DNA of 64,000 nt from Flavobacterium sp. A45 (GCF_002001005.1 NZ_MUNX01000065.1:62001-126000); one strand, 5' to 3'. Shown: positions 1 to 9,711, numbered from the stretch's first letter. Numbers and translations are program-made. The notes: generated by a model not told the origin, from the letters alone.

Positions 1-662
1 AACTTTCTATCAGCCATATTGGCTAATTCTTCATTATGGGTTACAATCACAAAAGTTTGCCCAAATTCATCTCGAAGCTGAAAAAACAATTGATGTAAAT
101 TTTCAGCAGAATGCGTGTCTAGATTTCCTGAAGGTTCATCGGCAAAAATCACATCGGGTTTGTTGATTAGCGCTCGTGCTACAGCAACGCGTTGTTGTTC
201 TCCTCCTGAGAGTTCGTTGGGTTTGTGATTTATTCGGTGTGATAAACCCAAATATTCCAACAGTTTTTTGGCTTCCTTTTCGGTTTCTGCTTTTGATTTA
301 TTCGCAATAAAAGCCGGAATACAAACATTTTCCAAAGCCGTAAACTCAGGGAGTAATTGATGAAATTGAAAAATAAATCCCAAATTCAAATTTCTGAATT
401 TGGATAATGATTTGTCATTCATTTTCAAAATATCTTCATTGTTTATGAAAAGGGAAGTATTATTTTCGGGTGTTTTGTTTTCGGATCCATTTTTTGTTGG
501 GCTGGGTTTGTCCAATGTTCCCAGAATTTGCAATAGTGTTGTTTTACCCGCGCCCGAAGCGCCAACAATAGAAACAATTTCGCCCTTTTTAATATGTAAA
601 TCTACTCCTTTTAATACCTCAAGTTGATCGTAATATTTATGTATGTTTTTTGCGTGTATCAT
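1..662 (-). CDS. lolD: LolD-type ABC transporter ATP-binding protein, C-terminus cut by window edge
   Basis: ATPase subunit of an ABC system of the LolCDE (lipoprotein release) or MacB type, acting at the cytoplasmic face of the inner membrane. About 220 residues are visible. Walker A (GASGAGKT) is at residues 34-41, the Q-loop glutamine at 99, the signature LSGGEQQR at 151-158 and Walker B (VIFADE) at 171-176, followed by the switch histidine of the VTHN motif. The start is the ATG at 660-662. Residues 53-70 form a polar stretch rich in Lys, Asn, Ser and Thr between Walker A and the Q-loop, where LolD proteins normally have a short turn. Only the last few residues should be missing beyond base 1. 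The membrane partner is not in the window, so LolD rather than another small ABC ATPase is a family-level inference. Confidence 0.85.
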   Translation of the reverse strand, partial: MIHAKNIHKYYDQLEVLKGVDLHIKKGEIVSIVGASGAGKTTLLQILGTLDKPSPTKNGSENKTPENNTSLFINNEDILKMNDKSLSKFRNLNLGFIFQFHQLLPEFTALENVCIPAFIANKSKAETEKEAKKLLEYLGLSHRINHKPNELSGGEQQRVAVARALINKPDVIFADEPSGNLDTHSAENLHQLFFQLRDEFGQTFVIVTHNEELANMADRK

Positions 663-834
663 TTCAAACTGTTTTTACAAAGAAACAAAGTATTTGCTAA
701 TTTACCTTTGTATAATTTCTTTTTATCGAATGTCTAAATTATAAATTTGATGTAATAATTTGGGATTGATTATTAAAGAGTTATTTACTTCCAAAGGATT
801 TATTCTTAAAAAGAACAATTAGATTCGTATATTT

Positions 835-1173
835 ATGACAATTAAATTTCAAAAAATGGAAAGTAAAAATGCAGTTGAAGTAAATAATAACCTAAAAAGT
901 AAAAGATTAGTTTTAGGGATTCTCTTTGATGCTATCGGGCTGCTGTCTTTTACAATTCCGGGAATAGGAGAATTTGGAGATGTAATTTGGGCGCCGCTTT
1001 CTGGTTTTTTGATGACCAAAATGTACGAAGGCAGAGTAGGTAAGGTGGCCGGTATTCTAACTTTTGTGGAAGAAATATTCCCGTTTTCCGATGTTGTACC
1101 CTCTTTTACTCTGACTTGGATATATACCTATTGGATAAAAGGCAATGATAATGAAGGAAAAAGGAATCTATAG
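835..1173 (+). CDS. Small predicted membrane protein, unknown function
   Basis: 112 residues with a polar N-terminus and two hydrophobic stretches, roughly residues 26-62 and 70-100. This suggests a small inner-membrane protein with two or three segments. A second ATG at 856 would give a 105-residue product and is equally possible. A TACCTTTG sequence at 703-710 resembles a flavobacterial -7 box but has no clear -33 partner and lies far upstream. No domain was recognised. It converges with the FMN reductase gene, with only 9 bases between the stops. Confidence 0.6.
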   Translation: MTIKFQKMESKNAVEVNNNLKSKRLVLGILFDAIGLLSFTIPGIGEFGDVIWAPLSGFLMTKMYEGRVGKVAGILTFVEEIFPFSDVVPSFTLTWIYTYWIKGNDNEGKRNL

Positions 1174-1182
1174 AAGTAATAT

Positions 1183-1710
1183 CTAAAGTATAAAATTATT
1201 TACAATTTCTTTCAGTTGTTTATCCAATTCTGGATTCGAAATTTTGCCACTTTCGACATCAAAATTATCATTGAAACTTGGTAATGAAAATATGGCTTTT
1301 ATATCGGCAGCAAAACGTGGGAAATTATTTTTGGCTATTTCCAAAACACTTGCTCCGCCTCTTGCGCCTGGTGAAGTTGCCATCAATAACATTGGTTTTT
1401 CCTGAAATATTTTTGCATTTATTCTGGAACACCAATCCACTGTGTTTTTGAAAGCTGCACTGTAATTTCCGTTATTTTCGGCAAGGGAAACCACCAAAAT
1501 ATCGGCAGTTGCAATTTTGTCCAATAATTCTTTTGCTAAAGGATGCTGGCCAATTATTATTTCCTTGTCAACGCTGAATAATGGCATTTCATAATCATTT
1601 AAATCCAAAACCACTACTTCGGCATTTTCAAACAAACCCGCAGCATAAGCAGCTAATTTTTTGTTGATGGATTTTTTACTGGGACTTCCGGCAAAGGCTA
1701 TGATTTTCAT
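1183..1710 (-). CDS. NAD(P)H-dependent FMN reductase-like flavoprotein
   Basis: 175-residue cytoplasmic flavodoxin-fold protein of the NADPH-dependent FMN reductase family. The N-terminus has the beta1 strand followed by the phosphate-binding loop GSPSKKS at residues 8-14, and a later segment with AENNGNYSAAFKN that in this family lies near the flavin. The length is typical. These enzymes reduce flavins, quinones or azo compounds with NAD(P)H; the substrate cannot be told from sequence. It follows the yihY-like gene by 11 bases on the same strand and is probably its operon partner. Confidence 0.8.
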   Translation of the reverse strand: MKIIAFAGSPSKKSINKKLAAYAAGLFENAEVVVLDLNDYEMPLFSVDKEIIIGQHPLAKELLDKIATADILVVSLAENNGNYSAAFKNTVDWCSRINAKIFQEKPMLLMATSPGARGGASVLEIAKNNFPRFAADIKAIFSLPSFNDNFDVESGKISNPELDKQLKEIVNNFIL

Positions 1711-1721
1711 ATAATTTATTT

Positions 1722-2639
1722 TTAGGATTTATCTATTTCAAAAAAATCTTTTTTAATTTCGACTGAATATTCATTTGGAAAAATTTTTCCACCATATGTT
1801 TTTGCATACACTTTCGTAAATTCGGCTCCAAAGTACAGAATTATGGAGGAATAATACACCCACACCAAAATAATTATTACCGAACCTGCTGCACCATATA
1901 TAGAAGCAATCGTAGAATTTCCCAAATAATAGCCAATTGCAAATTTTCCTATCATAAATAGTATTGCAGTACAACCAGCTCCAAAACAAGCATCTCTCCA
2001 CTTTATGATTCCATCAGGCAATGTTCTGAAAATAATGGCAAAAAGTAATGTGATTATTGAGAAGACAATTACTGAATTAATTACATAAAATAAGTAAATC
2101 GTGCTTTCCGGAAAATATAATTTCAATCTAGAATTTACTATATCCAATATGACATTTACCAATAAACTAACTATCATCAAAAAGCCTAATGAAACAATCA
2201 TCGAGAAAGACATTAATCGGTTTTGAATGAATTTTTTTAATCCTTTATTCGGTTTGGCGCGTAAGCCCCATATATAATTGATTGAACTTTGGATCTCTGC
2301 AAAAACTCCTGAAGCCCCAATTAACAACATTGTTATACCAAATATAGTGACAAAAACGTTACTCCCGGAAAGCTCAACGTTTTTTATGGCTCCTTGAATC
2401 TGAATAGCGGCATCGTTACCAACCAAAGCATTAATTTGTCCATAAAGTTGTCCGGTAACAGCTTCCTCTCCAAAGAAAAAACTACATATTGTAATAATAA
2501 TAATTAAAAGCGGCGGTAGAGCAAAAATGGTATAATAGGCCAAAGCAGCACTTAGTTTTATAGCATTATCATCTATAAATTCTAAAGTTGTAATTTTTAG
2601 TAAAAACCAAGATTTAGACAATAAGTCCCTGTTTAACAT
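1722..2639 (-). CDS. YihY/BrkB-family inner-membrane protein
   Basis: 305 residues with about six hydrophobic membrane segments. The N-terminal part contains ALAYYTIFALPPLLI, the hallmark of the YihY/virulence factor BrkB family, and a conserved glycine-rich segment (YGAAGSVIIILVWVYY) lies near the C-terminus. The family was once annotated as ribonuclease BN, which is a known misassignment; its true role is unsettled and may be transport. It is the first gene of a probable two-gene operon with the FMN reductase. The start chosen is the ATG at 2637-2639. Confidence 0.85.
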   Translation of the reverse strand: MLNRDLLSKSWFLLKITTLEFIDDNAIKLSAALAYYTIFALPPLLIIIITICSFFFGEEAVTGQLYGQINALVGNDAAIQIQGAIKNVELSGSNVFVTIFGITMLLIGASGVFAEIQSSINYIWGLRAKPNKGLKKFIQNRLMSFSMIVSLGFLMIVSLLVNVILDIVNSRLKLYFPESTIYLFYVINSVIVFSIITLLFAIIFRTLPDGIIKWRDACFGAGCTAILFMIGKFAIGYYLGNSTIASIYGAAGSVIIILVWVYYSSIILYFGAEFTKVYAKTYGGKIFPNEYSVEIKKDFFEIDKS

Positions 2640-2766
2640 AACCTGTTTGTTGAAAAATTAAACCAAATTTATCCAATCCATTTTTTAAAAGTTTTATATA
2701 ATTATTTTTAGTTTTTACATAATAATAGATGTTTTTTATAAATAAATTACATATTCAAAATTGTCC

Positions 2767-2803
2767 AAAAAAAAAAAACCTGTAAAATGACTTTTACAGG
2801 TTT
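2767..2803 (-). terminator. Rho-independent terminator after ychF
   Basis: A perfect 12-bp stem (2776-2787 with 2792-2803) with a 4-base loop. On the minus strand it is followed by a run of about 12 T. It lies 45 bases beyond the ychF stop and ends that transcript before the yihY-like gene. Confidence 0.9.
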
Positions 2804-2847
2804 CTAACTATTCTCTTTATTCTCTTCTCAATTTTCTAAAAAAAAAA

Positions 2848-3942
2848 TTATACGTTGAATCTAAAGTGCATTACATCACCATCTTTCACAATATATTCTT
2901 TGCCTTCTACTTTGAATTTTCCAGCTTCTTTTGCTTTTGCTTCTGAACCGTACTGAACATAATCTTCAAATGATATTACCTCTGCACGGATGAATCCTTT
3001 TTCGAAATCAGTATGAATAACTCCTGCTGCTTGTGGTGCAGTTGATCCAATATTGATGGTCCAAGCACGAACTTCTTTGACACCAGCCGTAAAATACGTT
3101 TGTTGTTTCAATAATTTATAAGCGGCACGAATTAAAACAGATGCTCCTGGCTCAGTCAATCCCATGTCTTCCAAGAAAACTTGACGTTCTTCGTAGCTTT
3201 CCAATTCGGTAATATCAGCTTCTGCTCCAACCGAAAGGATGATAACTTCTGCCTCTTCATCTTTAACCAATTCACGAACTTGATCTACATATTTATTACC
3301 GTTTACAGCTGAATTTTCATCAACATTACAAACATACAATACCGGTTTTGCAGTAATCAATTGAAATGATTCCATCAAAACTTCTTCATCGTTACCTTGA
3401 GGAATAATTGTTCTTGCCGATTTTGCCTGCAATAAATTTTCTCTGATACGATCCAAAAGCGCTTTTTCAGTTTGCGCTTCTTTATTTCCGGTTTTGGCAG
3501 CACGGTTTACTTTTTCTAAACGTTTTTCTACCGTTTCTAAATCTTTTAACTGTAATTCAATATCGATAGTCTCTTTATCGCGAATTGGGTTTACATTCCC
3601 GTCTACGTGAACAATATTGTCATTGTCAAAACAACGCAAAACGTGAATAATAGCATTACACTCTCTGATGTTTCCTAAAAACTGATTTCCTAGACCTTCA
3701 CCTTTGCTGGCACCTTTTACCAAACCGGCAATATCTACGATATCTACAGTTGCCATTTGCACGCGTTCTGGCTTAACTAGTTCTTCCAATTTATTGATTC
3801 TTGGATCTGGAACGTTTACAACTCCAATATTAGGTTCAATAGTACAAAAAGGGAAGTTGGCACTTTGCGCTTTTGCATTTGATAAACAATTGAATAATGT
3901 TGACTTTCCAACATTTGGTAACCCTACAATTCCTGCTTTCAT
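2848..3942 (-). CDS. ychF: Redox-regulated ribosome-binding ATPase YchF
   Basis: 364-residue Obg-family P-loop protein, which in this family binds ATP rather than GTP and associates with ribosomes. The P-loop GLPNVGKS is at residues 7-14, the switch region DIAGLVKGASKGEGLGN follows, a coiled helical region spans roughly 130-170, and the C-terminal TGS domain ends with the conserved KDGDVMHFRFNV. The reading frame stays open 69 bases further upstream, but the start at 3942 is preferred: the protein then begins with the usual MKAGIVG, and a promoter (-7 box at 4009-4016) would start transcription at or below the longer start. A single gene with its own promoter and terminator. Confidence 0.95.
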   Translation of the reverse strand: MKAGIVGLPNVGKSTLFNCLSNAKAQSANFPFCTIEPNIGVVNVPDPRINKLEELVKPERVQMATVDIVDIAGLVKGASKGEGLGNQFLGNIRECNAIIHVLRCFDNDNIVHVDGNVNPIRDKETIDIELQLKDLETVEKRLEKVNRAAKTGNKEAQTEKALLDRIRENLLQAKSARTIIPQGNDEEVLMESFQLITAKPVLYVCNVDENSAVNGNKYVDQVRELVKDEEAEVIILSVGAEADITELESYEERQVFLEDMGLTEPGASVLIRAAYKLLKQQTYFTAGVKEVRAWTINIGSTAPQAAGVIHTDFEKGFIRAEVISFEDYVQYGSEAKAKEAGKFKVEGKEYIVKDGDVMHFRFNV

Positions 3943-4447
3943 ATTATGTTTGTTTACAAATAACAGTTGTCTACTATTTGTCTTTAGTAATTCCTTTTTT
4001 AAAGTTTGCAAATATAAGATATAAAGACATTACTCCACAAATATTCCTCCTTCCTTTTATATGTAGCACACAAGAATAATTCAAATACTAAAATTTTCAT
4101 CTAGTAACAACACAAAAAAAGCAGTTTGGTTAGCTAAATGGTTTTTATTAATGATAGAATACATTTTCTCTTGTTTCAAGTTTCGCTACAATAATTATTA
4201 AAGCCGATATTGATTATTGCCTAAAAATTAGACTGTGAAATAAATATATCAAAAAAACGGAAAACATAAATTAAACTCATATAAATACTAATAGCTTTTT
4301 TTCTAATAGTTATGACTTGTCGGAATTACCATATTGATAAAAATTTTCTAATTTTTAGACAAAATATAACATTATATATTTATTATGTTAATATTTTGTT
4401 ATATTAGCCATGATAATTAACCAATAACCAACCAAACTTAATTGATT
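3943..4447. other. Intergenic region between divergent ychF and TonB receptor gene
   Basis: About 505 AT-rich bases. It holds the ychF promoter and, next to the receptor gene, a C/A-rich leader motif ATAACCAACCAAA at 4424-4436. No convincing gene, RNA or terminator was seen in 4041-4410. A TAATATTTTG sequence near 4389-4398 is one base out of register with a -7 box. Confidence 0.5.
4009..4040 (-). promoter_or_regulatory. Predicted promoter of ychF
   Basis: Read on the minus strand, TTG (4038-4040), a 21-base spacer and TATATTTG (4009-4016) fit the Bacteroidota consensus TTG-N17/23-TAnnTTTG. It predicts a leader of about 60 bases before the ATG at 3942. Confidence 0.6.
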
Positions 4448-7123
4448 ATGAAAAAAATCGCGCTTTTATTCTTTTTGTTAAATGCCATGTTTATGATGGC
4501 TCAAAGAGAAGTTTCCGGAGTCGTAAAAGACAAAACAGGAACCCCACTACCAGGTGTTAACGTTCAGGAAAAAGGGACAAAAAATGGAGTTTCTACTGAT
4601 ATGAACGGTAGTTACAAACTTAGTGTAAACGAGGGAGCAACTTTGATTTTTAGTTATATTGGTTACAAAAGCGTTACAAAACTTGCCGATGCAGCAATAA
4701 TTGATGTGGATTTATCTGAAGAAGGAGAACAAGAACTGAAAGAAGTACAAATTGTAGGTTCCAGAAATTCAAAAAGAACAGTGGTCAACTCGGCAGTTCC
4801 TATCGATATTATCAGTGTAAAAGATGTAACTACACAAAGCGGAAAGCTAGAAATCAATGAGCTTTTACAATATGTTGCCCCTTCCTTTAATGCAAATAAA
4901 CAATCTGGTTCTGATGGTGCCGATCACGTAGATCCAGCGTCATTAAGAGGTATGGGGCCAGATCAGACCCTTGTTTTGATTAATGGAAAAAGAAGGCATC
5001 AATCCTCTCTAATCAACCTTTTTGGGACTAGAGGCAGAGGAAATACAGGAACAGATTTGAATGCAATTCCGGCTTCATCTATCAAAAGAATAGAAATTTT
5101 GAGAGATGGTGCGGCAGCACAATATGGATCAGATGCTATCGCTGGTGTAATCAATATCGTTACAAATGATAATGTTGATGAATTTACAGGTGCTGTAACT
5201 TATGGTGCTTTTAATACGGATGCAAAAGGTGATTTTCCTGTTGGAACTGCCAACACAAAAGACTACAGATTAGACCAAAATGGAAACGGAAATACTTTCG
5301 GTAAAAATAAGTCTTTCGATGGCGGATCTATAAAAATAGGTGCTAATTACGGTACAGCTATTGGAAGTAAAGGCGGCTTTGTAAATGTTACAGGAGAATT
5401 TTTGAATAAAGAAAAAACTTTACGACCTGGTTTCGATTTTAGAAAAGGTTTTGGAGAAGCAGAAATTCAAGGAGTCAATTTATTTGTGAACCTTTCTGTT
5501 CCAATCTCAGATAGAACAGAATTTTATGCTTTTGGAGGAAGTACTTTCAGAGATACTGATGCTTATGCTTTTACCCGAAATGATGGAGAAAGAGTTGTAG
5601 AATCAATATATCCTGGAGGATATACACCAAGAATTACATCAAAAATCAATGATAATTCGATTGCAGCAGGTATTAGAACTGAGACCACAGGCGGATGGAA
5701 ATGGGATCTTAGCAATACTTTGGGAAAAAACAAATTTCATTATGATATAGAAGGAACCATCAATGCTTCACTTGAAGAGAATTCACCAACAGAATTTGAT
5801 GCCGGCGGACATAGTTTACTTCAAAATACGACAAATTTAGATGTTACAAAAAATTATGACGATATTCTTAGCGGACTGAATATCGCCTTTGGTACTGAAT
5901 TTAGAGTTGAGCAATTCGAAATTTTCGCTGGAGAAGAAGGTTCTTACGCAACTTATGACACTAATGGGCAACCAATTACAGACCCAACAACTCAAAGCGC
6001 CCCTATTGATCCTATTTCTGGAGAAGCTAGACCAGGAGGTTCTCAAGGTTTTCCTGGTTACAGTCCGTTAAATGAAGTAAACAAAAGTCGCACCAACTTC
6101 TCATTATATACTGACGCTGAGTTAGATGTTACTAAAGGCTGGATGATTAGCGGAGCTGTTCGTTATGAGAACTATAGTGATTTTGGAAGTACTGTAAACG
6201 GAAAACTAGCTTCAAGAATTGAACTTACTGATAACATTAATTTAAGAGGTTCTGTAAGTACAGGTTTCCGTGCGCCTTCATTAGCTCAGATATATTACAA
6301 TTTACGCTTTACAAACTTTAGTTCAGCTGGAGCAACCGAAGTCTTACTTTCTTCAAATGACAGTCCTGTAACAAAAGCTTTTGGCATTGATAATTTAAAT
6401 GAAGAAAAAGCAATAAATGCATCTTTAGGCTTTACAGCAAATTTCGGGGATTTTACTGCCACTATAGACGGATATTTAATTAATGTAAAAGATAGAATTG
6501 TACTGACTGGCTATTTTGATGCAACACAATTTAACCTTGGTGTTGATGAAGCGCAATTTTTCGTAAATGGTGTAGACACAAAAACAATAGGTCTTGATGT
6601 CGTTTTAGCTTGGAAAAAAACTATTAATGAAAATAGATTTAGCGCTACCCTTGTTGGAAATATCAATGACATGAAGATTGACAAAGTAAAAAATGGTGAT
6701 TTAGACGAACAAACATTTTTTGGAGAACGTGATAAAGCCTTTTTACTAGCTTCTGCTCCACCTAGCAAATTTGGACTAAACCTTAATTACGGAAGAAAAT
6801 GGTTTGATGCCGGTTTGGCTTTTACAAGATTTAGCGAAGTAAAACTTTTAGACTATCAAATGTATGAAGATGTAGCAGACTATGGGTCTTTTGAAGAGCA
6901 AAAAATAGCTGCAACAGATACTTACGGAGCAAAAATTGTAACAGATCTTACTTTAGGATTTAAGCTTTCTAAATCTCTTAAATTAAGTGTTGGCGCTAAT
7001 AACCTGTTAAATATTTATCCTGATCAGCAAGATGACTGGGTTGAAGCTGGAGGATATTGGGATGCTGTACAAATGGGATTCAGCGGTGCTTATTACTATG
7101 CTAGATTAGGTTTTACATTCTAA
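4448..7123 (+). CDS. TonB-dependent outer-membrane receptor, substrate unknown
   Basis: 891-residue outer-membrane receptor driven by TonB. A signal peptide (residues 1-19, ending MMAQ) is followed by a carboxypeptidase-regulatory-like domain (about 20-85, with GTPLPGVNVQEKGTKNG), a plug domain (about 105-230, with LRGMGPDQTLVLINGKRR and ERIEILRDGAAAQYGSDAIAGVIN-like text) and a 22-strand barrel ending in an aromatic strand with terminal Phe. The frame can begin at TTG 4442, but ATG 4448 gives the clean signal peptide. No SusD follows, so it is probably a classic siderophore- or small-molecule-type receptor rather than a glycan importer. It is monocistronic, with a strong terminator directly downstream. 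Confidence 0.9.
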   Translation: MKKIALLFFLLNAMFMMAQREVSGVVKDKTGTPLPGVNVQEKGTKNGVSTDMNGSYKLSVNEGATLIFSYIGYKSVTKLADAAIIDVDLSEEGEQELKEVQIVGSRNSKRTVVNSAVPIDIISVKDVTTQSGKLEINELLQYVAPSFNANKQSGSDGADHVDPASLRGMGPDQTLVLINGKRRHQSSLINLFGTRGRGNTGTDLNAIPASSIKRIEILRDGAAAQYGSDAIAGVINIVTNDNVDEFTGAVTYGAFNTDAKGDFPVGTANTKDYRLDQNGNGNTFGKNKSFDGGSIKIGANYGTAIGSKGGFVNVTGEFLNKEKTLRPGFDFRKGFGEAEIQGVNLFVNLSVPISDRTEFYAFGGSTFRDTDAYAFTRNDGERVVESIYPGGYTPRITSKINDNSIAAGIRTETTGGWKWDLSNTLGKNKFHYDIEGTINASLEENSPTEFDAGGHSLLQNTTNLDVTKNYDDILSGLNIAFGTEFRVEQFEIFAGEEGSYATYDTNGQPITDPTTQSAPIDPISGEARPGGSQGFPGYSPLNEVNKSRTNFSLYTDAELDVTKGWMISGAVRYENYSDFGSTVNGKLASRIELTDNINLRGSVSTGFRAPSLAQIYYNLRFTNFSSAGATEVLLSSNDSPVTKAFGIDNLNEEKAINASLGFTANFGDFTATIDGYLINVKDRIVLTGYFDATQFNLGVDEAQFFVNGVDTKTIGLDVVLAWKKTINENRFSATLVGNINDMKIDKVKNGDLDEQTFFGERDKAFLLASAPPSKFGLNLNYGRKWFDAGLAFTRFSEVKLLDYQMYEDVADYGSFEEQKIAATDTYGAKIVTDLTLGFKLSKSLKLSVGANNLLNIYPDQQDDWVEAGGYWDAVQMGFSGAYYYARLGFTF

Positions 7124-7134
7124 AAAGCAAAAAA

Positions 7135-7174
7135 AAATAAAGGACAATCGAAAGAGAGTCCTTTATTTTTTTTC
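7135..7174 (+). terminator. Terminator after TonB receptor gene
   Basis: An 11-bp stem (7135-7145 with 7158-7168), a 12-base loop and a T-rich tail to about 7174. It starts 11 bases after the receptor stop. Confidence 0.9.
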
Positions 7175-7202
7175 CTAAATTTATACTATACAAAGAACTA
7201 TT

Positions 7203-7946
7203 ATGGCAAATTTATTTAACGGAAAAATGGCCGCTATTTTTGATGCTATGTACCAAACCTTTATCGATTATGACGAAGAACATGAGTTTTATAATACGTT
7301 AATTCAAGAGAAAAAATGCAATTCCATTCTTGAAATAGGAAGCGGAACAGGAAATTTAGCCAAACGATTTCAAGAAAACAATCAGAATTATATAGGTCTT
7401 GATTATAGCCAGAGCATGATTGAAATTGCACAGGAAAGAAATAAAAACAGCATTTTTATTCATGGGGATATGCGCAATTTTGTGCTTGAAAATACAGTTG
7501 ATGCCATTATTATAACTGGTCGTTCTACAAGTTATTTGACCAATAATGAAGATGTAATAGATACTTTTGAATCTGTTTATAAAAATTTAAATGCAAATGG
7601 TGTTCTTATTTTCGATTTTATTGATGCCAATCGGTTCATTCCTTTTATCAAAGAAAATCAAACGATACTCCACGAAGCTACATATGAAGGAGTAAAATAC
7701 ATCCGGGAAAGCCATTGGGAAACCACTCCAATGGAAAATTTCATGTTGGATTGGAGCGCACAATATTACAAGATTGTGGATAATGAAAAAGAGATTTTAT
7801 TGGATGATTTCTCTACCGTTCGGGTTTTTACATTAAATGAAATCCAACTATTCTTATATCTCAATAATTTTGAAATCATCAAAACTATAGACCGAAAAAC
7901 ATATGCTTATGATACTTATGTGATTATGGCTAGAAAGATTTTATAA
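7203..7946 (+). CDS. Class I SAM-dependent methyltransferase
   Basis: 247-residue cytoplasmic methyltransferase with a Rossmann-type SAM site: motif I ILEIGSGTGNLAKRF near residues 42-56, the acidic end of strand beta2 in YIGLDYSQSMIE, and the beta4 region DAIIITGRSTSYL. It resembles small-molecule methyltransferases of the Methyltransf_25 type; the substrate is unknown. The gene starts only 30 bases after the preceding terminator. Its 3' end overlaps the convergent gene by 17 bases. Confidence 0.85.
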   Translation: MANLFNGKMAAIFDAMYQTFIDYDEEHEFYNTLIQEKKCNSILEIGSGTGNLAKRFQENNQNYIGLDYSQSMIEIAQERNKNSIFIHGDMRNFVLENTVDAIIITGRSTSYLTNNEDVIDTFESVYKNLNANGVLIFDFIDANRFIPFIKENQTILHEATYEGVKYIRESHWETTPMENFMLDWSAQYYKIVDNEKEILLDDFSTVRVFTLNEIQLFLYLNNFEIIKTIDRKTYAYDTYVIMARKIL

Positions 7947-9093
7947 TTTTATTTATTATCTCTAATTCTTTAGCGGTAGGAGTGAGTCCAGAAACATTCC
8001 AATAATCTGTTAGTATGGAATTCTTTATATTGAAAAGAGTTTTGTCTTTAAAAACATCACTTTCCTTATAAGTGTAATTTTGAATATTAAAATTTGTTGT
8101 TATTAAGTTATTAAGCACTTCTATGTTCTTTGTTTCATTACCGGTATTGACGTCGTAATTAATTTCTTCTTTAGAACTGAATAAGTAATAATTTTCTCCA
8201 TCAACCCTATAATTGGTTTTAAACACAGACCTAATTATATTTTTTGTCCCTTTTGAGGTTTCTTCTTTAACTCCTGCCAATGTAATAGGTGAGAGTTCAG
8301 TATTTATCTCAATTATTAATTTTCTTTTAACGTCGTAAACAATTTTAAAATCATCCAATAATTCAGTTGTGCCTTCCAGAGGAATAGCAGATATTTCATT
8401 ATACTCCTGATTTAAGGGATATACCTTTACAATAAAGTTGTATTTTTTTCTTGTTTTTTCATCCAATAATGGTCTTAATACTGTGAAGATATAATACTTC
8501 TCCATCGAAACATTTAAATTATACCCTAAGAGATCCGAACTGATGTCATCGTCAGCTAAACCAAAAGAGCGATTTTGTTCTACCAATAAAATCGATTTTA
8601 CTTTTTTCTGGTCTTTGTATAATTGGAAATTTATGAGACCATCATTGAAGTAGGCATAATTACCATTTAATTTAAAAAACTCTCTTGAATAGGCTTTCAG
8701 TCTAGCGGGTACATTCAGTTTTTTAATTGAATTACCAACTAATTCTTTAATTATTTCTTGAGGATGCTGTTTTGTTACGACTATATCATCAAGAGTATTT
8801 AGTTTACTCTTTAAATAGATAATATTTTCAGGCTGATTTAAAGAAGCCCATTTTATGGTAAGTGGTAAATAAGCCGAGTGTGTCACTTTTATATTTGATC
8901 CTCCTTTTAGTTCAAAAACAACTTTTCCGTCACTATTAGACATTAAAACTTGCTTTGTTTTTAAAACTAAAATGACAGCATCTTCTATCGGTAGGTTGGA
9001 ATCAATATCCAATAGTATTAATGTTCTTTCATTGGTTTGTGAAAAAACATTAAAACATAAAAAGAATAGAAGCAAAACGAGAGTTTTTTTCAT
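7930..9093 (-). CDS. Exported protein with carboxypeptidase-regulatory-like domain, unknown function
   Basis: 387 residues with a signal peptide (1-18, ending NVFSQ) and an N-terminal beta-sandwich of the CarboxypepD_reg-like type (about 22-100), recognised by LIPEDAVILV-like strands and the IKVTHSAYLPLTI segment. The rest, about 280 residues, has no recognised domain and reads as mixed beta structure. Proteins of this layout are common in Bacteroidota and are probably periplasmic or attached to the outer membrane. The gene converges with, and overlaps by 17 bases, the methyltransferase gene. Confidence 0.75.
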   Translation of the reverse strand: MKKTLVLLLFFLCFNVFSQTNERTLILLDIDSNLPIEDAVILVLKTKQVLMSNSDGKVVFELKGGSNIKVTHSAYLPLTIKWASLNQPENIIYLKSKLNTLDDIVVTKQHPQEIIKELVGNSIKKLNVPARLKAYSREFFKLNGNYAYFNDGLINFQLYKDQKKVKSILLVEQNRSFGLADDDISSDLLGYNLNVSMEKYYIFTVLRPLLDEKTRKKYNFIVKVYPLNQEYNEISAIPLEGTTELLDDFKIVYDVKRKLIIEINTELSPITLAGVKEETSKGTKNIIRSVFKTNYRVDGENYYLFSSKEEINYDVNTGNETKNIEVLNNLITTNFNIQNYTYKESDVFKDKTLFNIKNSILTDYWNVSGLTPTAKELEIINKIIKSF

Positions 9094-9196
9094 ATTTTTT
9101 TAATGGAAATGACAAATCAGTAAAAAATAGTCACTTTAAAAATAGGAAAAAAATCAATTAAATGTTATTTTTTTAAAAGAGAAAAAAGTACAGTAT

Positions 9197-9224
9197 AAAA
9201 AAACCTGTGTAAAAACACAGGTTT
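9197..9224 (-). terminator. Terminator after ferredoxin gene
   Basis: A 10-bp perfect stem (9201-9210 with 9215-9224) with a 4-base loop, followed on the minus strand by a T run. It lies 25 bases past the ferredoxin stop. Confidence 0.85.
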
Positions 9225-9249
9225 GTATTAAAATTCAAATGGTTAAGCT

Positions 9250-9600
9250 TTATTCGTTGTGCAAGAAAGCTTGTCTATTTAATAAAGTTTCTTCAGATTC
9301 TACGTGATTATCATCAGGAATACAACAGTCTACAGGACATACGGCAGCACATTGTGGCTCGTCATGGAATCCTTTGCATTCTGTACATTTACCTGGTACA
9401 ATATAGTATATTTCATCAGAAATAGGTGTTTGTGCCTCGTCTGAATCTATTTCTGTTCCATCTGGCAAAATGACTTTACCTTTTAGCTTTGTTCCATCTT
9501 TATATCTCCAATCATCTGCTCCTTCATATATAGCTGTATTTGGACACTCTGGTTCGCAAGCCCCACAATTTATGCATTCATCGGTTATTATAATTGCCAT
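9250..9600 (-). CDS. 2[4Fe-4S] ferredoxin (Alvin type)
   Basis: 116-residue electron carrier with two [4Fe-4S] sites. Cluster I is the CxxCxxCxxxCP motif [12 protein letters not shown] starting at residue 9. Cluster II is [18 protein letters not shown], with the eight-residue CX8C spacing typical of Alvin-type ferredoxins. An acidic insert of about 45 residues separates them. The frame is open to 9726, but the ATG at 9598-9600 is chosen because the first cluster follows at once and the predicted promoter lies at 9712-9742, downstream of the longer start. It is divergent from the acyl-CoA reductase gene. Confidence 0.93.
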   Translation of the reverse strand: MAIIITDECINCGACEPECPNTAIYEGADDWRYKDGTKLKGKVILPDGTEIDSDEAQTPISDEIYYIVPGKCTECKGFHDEPQCAAVCPVDCCIPDDNHVESEETLLNRQAFLHNE

Positions 9601-9678
9601 TTTTATGTTTAGTTTTAAGGTTGAAAGTTCAAAAGTTTTGAGTTCTATGAGACGAAATACGAATACTGAACACAACTT

Positions 9679-9709
9679 TTGCCTAAAGCTTATAAAAAGC
9701 TTATTTTTG
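9679..9709 (+). promoter_or_regulatory. Predicted promoter of acyl-CoA reductase gene
   Basis: TTG at 9679-9681, a 20-base spacer and TATTTTTG at 9702-9709. It predicts a leader of about 30 bases before the ATG at 9748. Confidence 0.6.
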
Positions 9710-9711
9710 TG

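Noticed and set aside
1722-2639. Ribonuclease BN
   Set aside because: The YihY family was once given that name in error; the sequence is a membrane protein without nuclease motifs.
3943-4011. Longer YchF start with 23 more residues
   Set aside because: The extension is not family-like and begins upstream of the predicted transcription start.
4442-7123. SusC-type glycan importer
   Set aside because: No SusD follows, and the SusC plug signature seen at 35159-38269 is absent, so it is treated as a general TonB receptor.
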